14,972 nucleotides of DNA, taken from the NCBI GenBank assembly GCA_900764925.1, contig CAAFPW010000056.1:1-14972 (forward strand), given 5' to 3'. The notes under the pieces were generated by a model. That model ran no database searches. It had not been told where the DNA came from and worked only from the letters and a program-made list of their open reading frames with translations. Shown here one piece after another: positions 5,736 to 12,527 of this stretch. Origin of the DNA: Fusobacteriaceae bacterium. Lineage in GTDB: Bacteria; Fusobacteriota; Fusobacteriia; Fusobacteriales; Fusobacteriaceae. The translations under genes were made by a program, and so were the position numbers. Position 1 is the first letter of the stretch. Each line of letters opens with the position of its first letter.

Positions 5736-7406
5736 TTGGTAATGATACTAATATTAGAAGGAATATTTATAGGGATAAATTCAAAGATACTTTCAAATTT
5801 ATATCAAGAGAGAGCAAAACAAATTTTGAAAGAGGATACAATATTAGTAAAATTAGTAGCTGAAGGAAATCCAAGAACTAAGTATCAGGAGTTATTCTCA
5901 AATAATAAATTGAGATTTACTTTGGTTGATTTAACAGGAAAGGTAATATTTGATTCCAAAAAAACTGAAGAAGAGGAAAAAAGGATGGAGAATCATCTTC
6001 AAAGAGAGGAGATTCAAGAGGCTATAAAAAATAGTGAGAGTTTTACTATAAGATATAGTGAAACTTTTGATACAGTTATGGCTTATTATGCTATTCCTCT
6101 ACTTAATAGTGAGGGAGAGAAGTATATTTTAAGAACTTCCAGTGATTATAGTAAGGAGCTACTACAAATAAGAGAATTTTTATTAGTACAAATACTTTTT
6201 TTCTTGATTTTAAACTATGTAATACACTTTTTCTATAAGAACTATATAAAGAGAGATTTTTATACTAAGATAAAAAGAATGAGAAAATTTCTTGAAAGTG
6301 GAGAGTTAGAAAAGATAAACTACTCTAAAGATGAGTATTGGCTTTTTGAGTTTTGGGATCTTTTGAAAGATTGGCAGGGAAAAAATTTAAAAAATATCTC
6401 TAGATTGGAGAGAGAGAGAAGAATTTTATCTGAGGTACTACACTCTGTGGATCTGTTTATAGGATTATTGGATAGTGAAGGAAAATTTATAGTTAAGAAT
6501 ACATCTTTGAAATATGTTGTTGATCCTTATGAAGAAAGATATCTTGAAGCTATAAAACATTGGGAGTTAATAACTCCTATAAAAAATGCCTTGGTACACA
6601 AAAGAGAGTGTAGAGAGGATATATATATTCAAAGTTTAAAAAAATACTTCCTATTTACAATGAAATATTTGGAGTTTAGTAATAGATTTATCATCACTAT
6701 AAAGGATATAACAAGTACAAGAGAGGCTGTTGAGGTACAGAAAACTTTTATTAATAATGTAAGTCATGAGTTAAAAACTCCACTTACTAATATTAAGGGA
6801 TATTTAATAGCATTGGAAGATGCTCCAGAAAGCATGAGAAAAAAATTCTTGGGAACTATAAAGACAAATGTGGAGAGATTAGAAAATATAGTATTGGACT
6901 TTTTAAATATATCTAAGATAGAAAATTCTAATTTAATAAATATCTCTCAAGTTGGAATTGAAAAGTTAAAAAAGGAACTTTTAGAGATACTATCAGGAAA
7001 GATGGCTGAAAAAAATGCTAAGGTAGAGTTTAATTTTGAATTGACAGATAAAAGGGATTATTTAAAAGTGGATGTTGAAAAGATATCTATGATCTTAAAA
7101 AATCTTATTGAAAATGGGATTATCTACAATAAAAATCCTGAACCTCAAGTATTAGTAAAAATTGTTGAAAAAGATGATAGATACAATATGAGTGTAGAGG
7201 ATAATGGAATGGGAATACCTATCTATGAGCAAGATAAGATATTTGAAAGATTTTATAGAATAGATAAGGCTAGAACAAGTAATTTAGGTGGAACAGGATT
7301 GGGATTGTCAATAGTAAAAACCCTCATAGAAAATTGTGGTGGTGGTCTGACTATTGATTCTAAAGAGGGAGTAGGAACGAACTTTTCTTTCTATATTTTA
7401 AAATAA
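5736..7406 (+). CDS. phoR: PhoR-like membrane sensor histidine kinase
   Basis: This is the partner kinase of the preceding regulator. A first membrane helix at the extreme N-terminus is followed by an outside loop (about 20-145), a second helix (about 148-167), a PAS-like domain (about 230-325), the phosphorylation box with H344 in NVSHELKTPLTN, and an ATPase domain with N box NLIEN (456-460), DNGMG (489-493), F box IFERFYR and GGTGLGL (518-524). At 556 residues it matches PhoR-type kinases with an extracytoplasmic loop and PAS domain. The first standard start is TTG 5736. The frame is open upstream, and a near-cognate ATT at 5712, about 10 nt after AAAAGGAG, would add a basic RRKE before the helix and overlap the regulator gene. 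The true start is therefore uncertain. Confidence 0.9.
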   Translation: MVMILILEGIFIGINSKILSNLYQERAKQILKEDTILVKLVAEGNPRTKYQELFSNNKLRFTLVDLTGKVIFDSKKTEEEEKRMENHLQREEIQEAIKNSESFTIRYSETFDTVMAYYAIPLLNSEGEKYILRTSSDYSKELLQIREFLLVQILFFLILNYVIHFFYKNYIKRDFYTKIKRMRKFLESGELEKINYSKDEYWLFEFWDLLKDWQGKNLKNISRLERERRILSEVLHSVDLFIGLLDSEGKFIVKNTSLKYVVDPYEERYLEAIKHWELITPIKNALVHKRECREDIYIQSLKKYFLFTMKYLEFSNRFIITIKDITSTREAVEVQKTFINNVSHELKTPLTNIKGYLIALEDAPESMRKKFLGTIKTNVERLENIVLDFLNISKIENSNLINISQVGIEKLKKELLEILSGKMAEKNAKVEFNFELTDKRDYLKVDVEKISMILKNLIENGIIYNKNPEPQVLVKIVEKDDRYNMSVEDNGMGIPIYEQDKIFERFYRIDKARTSNLGGTGLGLSIVKTLIENCGGGLTIDSKEGVGTNFSFYILK

Positions 7407-7476
7407 AGAGTGGACTATCTCAATAAAAATATGATATATTAATTAGTGTATAAAATAAAAAAAAAGGGGTAAAAAA

Positions 7477-8184
7477 ATGGCAAAATTAAAACATGTAGTA
7501 ACAGCTTACAAAGCACAAATGAATCCACAAGTGAATGGAGTTATAGATATATTTGGTGAGTTTGATAATCTTATTCAACCTATGTTTCCATTTCCAATGG
7601 CTAATCTTTCAATAGTAGTAACTGTGTCAGAATTACAAAGACCTACTATGTTTGAAGTGAGAATCAATGCACCTGATGATACACTAATAACTAAAGGGGA
7701 GTTTGGAATCCTACCTGATCCATTTGGATTTGGAAAGAAAATATTAGACCTAGAAAAATTCTTAGTTGGAGAAAGAGGAAAATATACAATAGATATATTT
7801 GAAAAAGTAGCTCAAGATAAGGTAAAATTCATAGCTACTGAAGATCTATTTATAGCTGACTATCCACCTCAAAGAAGATTATCAGATGAGGATAAAGCAA
7901 AGATACTATCTACTGAAGGAGTTATAAAAACTGTAAGAACAGAGTTTAAAGCAGGAGAAGAGGTTATAAAACTTCAAGTAAACTTAGATAAAAACGCACC
8001 TGTAGATGAGGGACATATCGCTATTCCTGAAAATGATAGATTGACAGTTGGAGAGAGAGTTTTTGACTTAACAGGAATCAGAAGACAGATAGAGTGGCTA
8101 TTTGGAAATCCACTACCAAAAGCACCAGAAAAGAAAGAGGAGTCTACTGAAGAAACTGTTGAAAAAACAGAAGAAAAACAATAA
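7477..8184 (+). CDS. Protein of unknown function, 235 residues
   Basis: I do not recognise a named function. ATG 7477 follows AAAGGGG at 7463-7469. The N-terminal part (about 5-130) begins with a pattern (HVVTAYKA, then NGVIDIFGEFDNL) seen in small bacterial proteins of DUF6941-like type, with alternating hydrophobic strands that suggest a beta sandwich. A second similar half follows after about residue 140. The last 25 residues are rich in Glu, Lys and Thr and look disordered. There is no signal peptide or membrane helix, so it is probably cytoplasmic. It lies 70 nt after the kinase with a possible weak promoter between (TGGACT 7411, TATATT 7435), and ends just before the rplM promoter. A link to phosphate control is only positional. 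Confidence 0.8.
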   Translation: MAKLKHVVTAYKAQMNPQVNGVIDIFGEFDNLIQPMFPFPMANLSIVVTVSELQRPTMFEVRINAPDDTLITKGEFGILPDPFGFGKKILDLEKFLVGERGKYTIDIFEKVAQDKVKFIATEDLFIADYPPQRRLSDEDKAKILSTEGVIKTVRTEFKAGEEVIKLQVNLDKNAPVDEGHIAIPENDRLTVGERVFDLTGIRRQIEWLFGNPLPKAPEKKEESTEETVEKTEEKQ

Positions 8185-8191
8185 AAAAACC

Positions 8192-8220
8192 TTGACATAA
8201 TTGAGGAAAACTAATATAAT
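8192..8220 (+). promoter_or_regulatory. Strong sigma-70 promoter of rplM-rpsI
   Basis: Perfect TTGACA (8192-8197) and perfect TATAAT (8215-8220) are separated by the optimal 17 nt. The start point would be near 8227, leaving an mRNA leader of about 75 nt. This is the strongest promoter match in the window and fits a highly expressed ribosomal protein operon. Confidence 0.92.
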
Positions 8221-8226
8221 AGTAAG

Positions 8227-8290
8227 GTATATTAAACCTTTCCCACAAAGGACCGTTGCGTTATATTAGAAAAATATAACATAATTAGGA
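8227..8290 (+). promoter_or_regulatory. Structured 5' leader of rplM, candidate L13 autoregulatory leader
   Basis: The leader holds a small hairpin, CCTTT (8237-8241) with AAAGG (8247-8251), followed by the unpaired-looking GACCGTTGCG, then a perfect 8-bp hairpin GTTATATT (8260-8267) with AATATAAC (8273-8280) just ahead of the AGGAGG site. Ribosomal protein L13 is known to have structured autoregulatory mRNA leaders in several Gram-positive groups. The C/G-rich island in otherwise AT-rich DNA points to selection on the RNA. That it is the same class of leader is an inference; a covariance-model search would decide. Confidence 0.55.
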
Positions 8291-8302
8291 GGAAATTTTA
8301 AA

Positions 8303-8737
8303 GTGAAAAAGTATACTTTTATGCAAAGAAAAGAAGATGTTGTTAGAGAATGGCATCACTATGACGCTGAAGGGCAAATATTAGGAAGATTAGCAGTTGA
8401 AGTTGCTAAAAAATTAATGGGTAAAGAAAAATTAACTTTTACTCCACACGTTGACGGAGGAGACTTCGTAGTAGTTACTAACGTTGAGAAATTAGTAGTA
8501 ACTGGAAAAAAATTAACTGATAAAAAATACTACAATCACTCAGGATTCCCAGGAGGAATAAGAGAGAGAAAATTAGGAGAAATCCTAGAGAAAAAGCCAG
8601 AAGAACTATTAATGCTAGCTGTTAAAAGAATGCTTCCAAAAAATAAATTAGGAAGACAACAATTAACTAGATTAAGAGTATTTGCTGGAGCAGAGCATGC
8701 TCATACTGCACAAAAACCAGTAAAGGTAGAATTTTAA
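8303..8737 (+). CDS. rplM: Large ribosomal subunit protein L13 (uL13)
   Basis: L13 is an early-assembling 50S protein. The 144-residue sequence matches the family over its length: WHHYDAEGQILGRLA near the start, FTPHVDGGDFVVV, the KYYNHSGFPGGI loop, MLPKNKLGRQ and a VFAGAEHAHTAQKP end. The start codon is GTG 8303, with AGGAGG at 8288-8293 and no in-frame ATG that would give a complete N-terminus. It is cotranscribed with rpsI 15 nt downstream, the conserved order in most bacteria. Confidence 0.98.
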   Translation: MKKYTFMQRKEDVVREWHHYDAEGQILGRLAVEVAKKLMGKEKLTFTPHVDGGDFVVVTNVEKLVVTGKKLTDKKYYNHSGFPGGIRERKLGEILEKKPEELLMLAVKRMLPKNKLGRQQLTRLRVFAGAEHAHTAQKPVKVEF

Positions 8738-8752
8738 TAGGGGGTAATGATA

Positions 8753-9151
8753 GTGGCTGAAATGATTCAATATAGAGGAACTGGTAGAAGAAAAACTTCT
8801 ATAGCAAGAGTAAGATTAATTCCTGGAGGAAAAGGAATTGAAATAAATGGAAAAACTATGGCTGACTACTTTGGAGGAAGAGAAATCCTTTCTAAAATAG
8901 TTGAGCAACCTTTAGCTTTAACTGAAACTTTAGATAAGTTTGAAGTAAAAGTTAATGTAATCGGAGGAGGAAACTCTGGACAAGCTGGAGCTATCAGACA
9001 CGGAGTAGCTAGAGCTTTAATATTAGCTGATGAGACTTTAAAAGGTGCTTTAAGAGAAGCTGGATTCTTAACTAGAGACTCAAGAATGGTTGAAAGAAAG
9101 AAATACGGAAAGAAAAAAGCAAGAAGATCTCCTCAATTCTCAAAAAGATAA
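8753..9151 (+). CDS. rpsI: Small ribosomal subunit protein S9 (uS9)
   Basis: S9 is a 30S protein whose C-terminal tail reaches the P-site tRNA. The QYRGTGRRKTSIARV start, the GQAGAIRHGVARAL core, LTRDSRMVERKKYGKKKARRSPQFSKR ending (given here as DSRMVERKKYG and KKARRSPQFSKR) are diagnostic, and the essential terminal KR is intact. I choose GTG 8753 because AGGGGG (8739-8744) lies 8 nt before it; the ATG at 8747 would be only 2 nt from that site. This gives 132 residues. Both genes of the operon would then start with GTG. Confidence 0.96.
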   Translation: MAEMIQYRGTGRRKTSIARVRLIPGGKGIEINGKTMADYFGGREILSKIVEQPLALTETLDKFEVKVNVIGGGNSGQAGAIRHGVARALILADETLKGALREAGFLTRDSRMVERKKYGKKKARRSPQFSKR

Positions 9152-9168
9152 TTTGCATGGAATTATAT

Positions 9169-9200
9169 ACCCCACAAACTCAATGTTTGTGGGGTTTTTT
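9169..9200 (+). terminator. Intrinsic terminator of rplM-rpsI
   Basis: CCCCACAAAC (9170-9179) and GTTTGTGGGG (9185-9194) form a perfect 10-bp G/C-rich stem with a 5-nt loop, followed by TTTTTT (9195-9200). It begins 18 nt after the rpsI stop and is the clearest terminator in the window. Confidence 0.95.
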
Positions 9201-9240
9201 CTTTATCTGAGATTTTAAAAAATTAAGAAAAATGATAGCC

Positions 9241-9273
9241 GTAGGTAACAAGTAGCCAACAAGTAGGTAACAA
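9241..9273 (+). repeat. Three tandem 11-bp repeats
   Basis: GTAGGTAACAA (9241-9251), GTAGCCAACAA (9252-9262) and GTAGGTAACAA (9263-9273) follow each other without gap; the outer copies are identical and the middle differs at two bases. The repeat is richer in G/C than the DNA around it. The stretch 9201-9340 holds no convincing gene, only this array and a weak inverted repeat (TTCTCT 9282-9287, AGAGAA 9312-9317). The function is unknown: a protein-binding array, a recombination footprint or a relic are all possible. Confidence 0.8.
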
Positions 9274-9337
9274 AATTATTCTTCTCTAACTAGCTAAAAA
9301 TAGTACTTGGGAGAGAAATTTTAAGCGATCTAAAAAA

Positions 9338-9531
9338 ATGAAGGTATATAATAGGTATCGTATATCTATTGAAAATAAGAAAATATAATATATAAAATTT
9401 TATAATAAAGAGAAATTATAAAAGATCTAGGGAAATTAAATCCCCTAGAGTATGAAAATAAAGCTCTTGATAACGAGAAAAAAGGAACATCTATTGCAAA
9501 AGTTTTATTTAATATATTAACTAAATCATAG
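9338..9531 (+). pseudogene. Decayed 3' end of a transposase, probably IS3-type OrfB
   Basis: No intact frame exists. One frame reads IENKKI, stop, YIKFYNKE (9368-9412), then the next frame reads KDLGKLNPLEYENKAL and ends at TAG 9529-9531. The order Y-I-x-F-Y-N, about ten residues, then L-x-P-x-E-Y is the hallmark of the C-terminus of IS3-family DDE transposases. An in-frame stop and a frameshift show that it is dead. No terminal inverted repeats or target duplication could be identified, so the element's borders are unknown. The region also contains hairpins at 9350-9370 and 9427-9448. The call rests on short motifs only. Confidence 0.45.
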
Positions 9532-9573
9532 AATTTCTTTGAAATAATTTTAATAAAAATAGTCTTATTATTT

Positions 9574-9620
9574 ACTACATCTAAAATCTTAGATAACTAA
9601 GATGAAGGATGTAGTTTTTT
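9574..9620 (+). terminator. Nested-hairpin intrinsic terminator
   Basis: The outer stem ACTACATC (9574-9581) pairs with GATGTAGT (9608-9615). Inside it, ATCTTAG (9586-9592) pairs perfectly with CTAAGAT (9597-9603) around an ATAA loop, with 4-nt internal loops on both sides. Six Ts follow (9615-9620). There is no intact gene for 420 bp upstream, so it may end a relic gene, the decayed transposase, or a small RNA. Confidence 0.75.
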
Positions 9621-9747
9621 ATAAATAAAATATTACTTAAAATTTTATTTTTTAAACGGATATCATTTTAATTGTATTATAAATGAAGAAAAAGATGATT
9701 TTTGCACGAATTAGTGAAGGAAAAAGTCCTTTTAAAAAGAAAAAAAA

Positions 9748-9781
9748 TATATTAATATAAAATCATAAAACTTATATTAAT
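9748..9781 (+). promoter_or_regulatory. AT-rich palindrome and half-copy before the PRD regulator
   Basis: A 12-bp perfect palindrome TATATTAATATA (9748-9759) is followed 25 bp later by a partial copy TATATTAAT (9773-9781), ending just before the AGAGGAG ribosome site of the regulator. It may be an operator or part of the promoter, but in DNA this AT-rich it could be chance. The rest of 9621-9797 shows a small hairpin (9717-9731) and no promoter with two good boxes. Confidence 0.25.
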
Positions 9782-9797
9782 TTAGAGAGGAGAAAAA

Positions 9798-10499
9798 ATG
9801 TATTATGATAATTTAACAATAAAGCTATTAAAATCTATAGGTAAAAATATAGAAGAAGTTTCTAATGAGTTAAAAATTTCTGAAAGAACAATAAGATACA
9901 GAATAAAAGATTTAAATACAAATTTTTCTCTTCAAGATAACTCATTGTATATAGAGAAGAAAATAATAAAGTTTAAAGGAGATATTTCATCTTTACAAAA
10001 AATTTTAGAAAAAGAAGAATACATATTTAATTCTGAAGAACGGATAGAATTAATATTATTGTTACTTCTCTTTAACTCTGAAGGTTATAAAGCGGATAAA
10101 ATTTTGGATATTTTAGCTATTAGTAGAAGTACATTAAAAAGTGATTTAAAAGTAATTCGAAGTATTTTTAATTCTAAAAAAATAGAGTTAACTTCAAAAG
10201 CTAATAAAGGATTAATAGTAAGTGGAGAAGAATTAGAAATTCGTAAATTGTTATTAGATAAATTAAGAAGTTATTATGTTATTAAAAGGGAAAAATTAGA
10301 GATAGTAAGTAATTTTAATGCAATAAAAAAGGAAATAATAGAAAGTTTTATTTCAAAAGAATTAATAGAAAGAGTATCAATTTTTTTTGAAAAAATAAAA
10401 ATAGAATTAAAGAAAAAAATTTCAGATGAAGCATTTCAGATAATTTATATATATATTAATTACATTAAGAAGAATAGAAATAGGTTTAAAATTAAGTAA
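9798..10499 (+). CDS. N-terminal fragment of the PRD regulator (HTH domains and part of PRD1)
   Basis: ATG 9798 follows AGAGGAG (9785-9791). The fragment has 233 codons, of which the last 13 or so lie past the frameshift and are out of frame. Residues 1-55 form an HTH_11-type helix-turn-helix (VSNELKISERTIRYRIKDL). Residues about 75-155 form a second, Mga-like helix-turn-helix (ILDILAISRSTLKSDLKVI). PRD1 begins at about residue 175 and is cut at 220. With two DNA-binding domains and no regulated domain, a protein made from this part alone might bind DNA without PTS control, or be inert. Confidence 0.7.
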   Translation: MYYDNLTIKLLKSIGKNIEEVSNELKISERTIRYRIKDLNTNFSLQDNSLYIEKKIIKFKGDISSLQKILEKEEYIFNSEERIELILLLLLFNSEGYKADKILDILAISRSTLKSDLKVIRSIFNSKKIELTSKANKGLIVSGEELEIRKLLLDKLRSYYVIKREKLEIVSNFNAIKKEIIESFISKELIERVSIFFEKIKIELKKKISDEAFQIIYIYINYIKKNRNRFKIK

Positions 10500-11841
10500 A
10501 TCTCAAAATTCTCAATTTATAAAATCAACAGAAGATTATAGGATTATTAAAAAAAATATAATTATTTTGGAGAATGAGAATTTAAAAATAATAGAAGAAG
10601 AAATATTAAAAATAACTGAGTTTATTTTAGGAGCACATACTTATAATTTTAATTATTCTTTTTATGAAAATTGGATTTTAATAGAAAAATTTATAGATAA
10701 CTTAATTTATAGAATGAGTAAAAAAATAGAAAAAAATTTAATAGAAGATAAAATTTTAAGAGAAGGTTTGATAAATCACATTGTTCCTACTATATATAGA
10801 TTAAAAAATAATTTAGAATTACAAGAATCAATCTCAAGTGAAATAAAAGAGGAATATCCACAATATTATTATTATATAAAAGAGTTTGTGAAAGAGCTTG
10901 AGAATTATATAGGAAAAGATTTTTCCGAAAATGAATTAGCTTTTTTAGTAGTTCATTTTATATTAGCTATAAAAAGGTTAGATGAAAAGATTCAGAATCA
11001 TAAAAGAGCAGTAATAGTTTGTGGCTTAGGATATGGAACTTCAAATTTATTAAAGCAAGAGATAGAAGATTTGTTTGATATAGAAATAAAAGATGTAATT
11101 CCATTGAATAATTTAAAAGATATAGAGTTATTAGATATAGATTATATTATATCAACAATTGAAATAAAAGAAGAAAAAATCAAAATACCAATAATTAAAG
11201 TAAATACTTTTTTAAAGAAAGAAGATATTGTCAATTTATTAAATCATGGAATAAAAAATAAAAAAATTAATATAGAAGTAGATGAAATAATAAAAATAAT
11301 AGAAGAATGTACTGATATAAAAGATAAAAAATTACTAAAAGAAAAATTAGTAAATTATACTTCGAAAAAAGAAAAGATAGAGAATCAAGTAGTATCTAAA
11401 AAATTATTAGAATTATTACCTTTAAAAAATATAAAACTAAATTTAGAACTTAAATCTTGGAAAGAAGTAATAGAAAAATCAGGGGAACTATTATTAAAAA
11501 ATCAATACATAAATAAGAAATATATCGAAGAAATGAAAAATAAAATAATTGAATTAGGAACTTATATGGTAATAGATAATAAAGTTTTATTACCACATGG
11601 TGAAATGAAAACAAATGTATTAAAAACAGGAATATCATATATACAATTAAAGAATGAAGTAGAATTTCCAGGAGGACTTCCTATAAAGCACATTTTTGCT
11701 TTATGTACTTTAAATTCAGAAGAACATATAAAAGGATTATTAGAATTAAAAGAATTATTAGAGGAAAAAGACTTACGAATAAAATTAGAAAAATGTTTAA
11801 ATGAAATGGAAGTAATAAGTTTATTAAAAAGTTTAACATAA
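10456..11841 (+). CDS. C-terminal part of the PRD regulator (PRD1 end, PRD2, EIIB, EIIA)
   Basis: This is the continuation in the other frame; the only internal start candidate is a TTG at 10567 without a ribosome site, so it is probably not made by itself. Numbering as in the restored protein: PRD2 (about 290-400) has H328 in INHIVPTIYRL and H387 in FLVVHFILAIKRL, the usual phosphorylation sites. A GatB-like EIIB domain has C409 in IVCGLGYGTSN. A mannitol/fructose-type EIIA domain has H601 in LLPHGEMKTNV. In PRD1 the place of the first histidine is taken by Y219. This order matches MtlR-type activators. Confidence 0.75.
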   Translation, partial: LITLRRIEIGLKLSKSQNSQFIKSTEDYRIIKKNIIILENENLKIIEEEILKITEFILGAHTYNFNYSFYENWILIEKFIDNLIYRMSKKIEKNLIEDKILREGLINHIVPTIYRLKNNLELQESISSEIKEEYPQYYYYIKEFVKELENYIGKDFSENELAFLVVHFILAIKRLDEKIQNHKRAVIVCGLGYGTSNLLKQEIEDLFDIEIKDVIPLNNLKDIELLDIDYIISTIEIKEEKIKIPIIKVNTFLKKEDIVNLLNHGIKNKKINIEVDEIIKIIEECTDIKDKKLLKEKLVNYTSKKEKIENQVVSKKLLELLPLKNIKLNLELKSWKEVIEKSGELLLKNQYINKKYIEEMKNKIIELGTYMVIDNKVLLPHGEMKTNVLKTGISYIQLKNEVEFPGGLPIKHIFALCTLNSEEHIKGLLELKELLEEKDLRIKLEKCLNEMEVISLLKSLT

Positions 11842-11858
11842 ATTAAGGAGGGTTTAAA

Positions 11859-12509
11859 ATGATATTACAAACTGAAAGAGAAAAGGTAGTGAAATACTTA
11901 AATTTACTTATTCAAAAAGGATTAACTAAAGGAACAGGAGGAAATATATCTATCTATAATAGAGAAAAAAATTTAGTAGCAATATCACCAAGTAGTATAC
12001 CATATGATATCTTAACACCATATGATATTATGGTAGTTGATTTAGAGGGGAAAGTAGTTGATGGGAATCCAGACTATAAACCATCATCAGAAACAGAAAT
12101 GCATTTAAGTGCTTATAGATCAAGAGAAGATTTTAGTGCATTTATTCATACCCATGCAATGTATTGTACAACAATTGCTTGTTTGAGAGAATCTTTAAAA
12201 GCAGTTGATTATATGTTAGCAATAACTGGAACAAATGAGGTAAAATGTGCTGAATATGCAACTTTTGGGACTCCAGAATTAGCCAAAAATGCAACAGAAG
12301 CTATTAGAGGAGCAAAAGCTTGTTTATTAGCTAATCATGGAGTAAATGTAGGAGCAGAAGATATAGAAAATGCTTTTGCTATAACAGAATATGTTGAATT
12401 TTGTGCAGAATTATATGTAAAAGCAAAAGCAATAGGAGAACCAGTAATTTTATCAAAAGAAGAAATTGATAAACATATAGAAAAATTTGGTTCATATTGT
12501 AAACTATAA
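11859..12509 (+). CDS. fucA: Class II aldolase, L-fuculose-1-phosphate aldolase type
   Basis: This zinc-dependent cytoplasmic aldolase splits a ketose 1-phosphate into dihydroxyacetone phosphate and an aldehyde. It has 216 residues, the FucA length. Visible family motifs are GLTKGTGGNIS (21-31), SPSSIPYD, the catalytic E78 in SSETEMH, and the zinc ligands H97 and H99 in FIHTHAMYC and H160 in LANHG. YATFGTPEL matches FucA closely. AAGGAGGG lies ahead of ATG 11859. Epimerases of the AraD type share the fold, but the YATFGT segment and the FucO-like gene downstream favour an aldolase. The natural substrate may be fuculose-, ribulose- or another ketose 1-phosphate. Confidence 0.88.
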   Translation: MILQTEREKVVKYLNLLIQKGLTKGTGGNISIYNREKNLVAISPSSIPYDILTPYDIMVVDLEGKVVDGNPDYKPSSETEMHLSAYRSREDFSAFIHTHAMYCTTIACLRESLKAVDYMLAITGTNEVKCAEYATFGTPELAKNATEAIRGAKACLLANHGVNVGAEDIENAFAITEYVEFCAELYVKAKAIGEPVILSKEEIDKHIEKFGSYCKL

Positions 12510-12527
12510 AATTGAGAGTGAAGGATT

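Larger units (their letters stand above)
9798..11841 (+). pseudogene. MtlR/BglG-type PRD-PTS transcription activator, split by a frameshift
   Basis: The two reading frames 9798-10499 and 10456-11841 are two halves of one regulator. Frame 0 runs well up to the (TA)5 tract at 10446-10455 and then turns to nonsense; frame +1 continues the first PRD directly after the tract as LITLRRIEIG. Adding one TA unit would rejoin them exactly and give an intact protein of 681 residues, the normal length for this family. The likely function is a DNA-binding activator of the downstream sugar genes, controlled by PTS phosphorylation. It may be phase-variable, a young pseudogene or a sequencing error. The gene is even richer in A/T than its neighbours. 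It ends 17 nt before the aldolase gene, so it is probably in the same operon. Confidence 0.8.

Noticed and set aside
9419..9531. A small real protein ending LFNILTKS
   Set aside because: It has no start codon with a ribosome site, and a stop lies just upstream; it is better read as the tail of a dead transposase.
9650..9680. Possible catabolite-control (cre-like) site around AAACGGATATCA
   Set aside because: Only the central CG and some A/T positions fit; the flanking positions do not match the consensus.
9698..9716. Possible sigma-54 promoter (TTGCACG), which some PRD activators with PTS domains use
   Set aside because: The GG-N10-GC pattern is absent and the regulator has no sigma-54 interaction domain.
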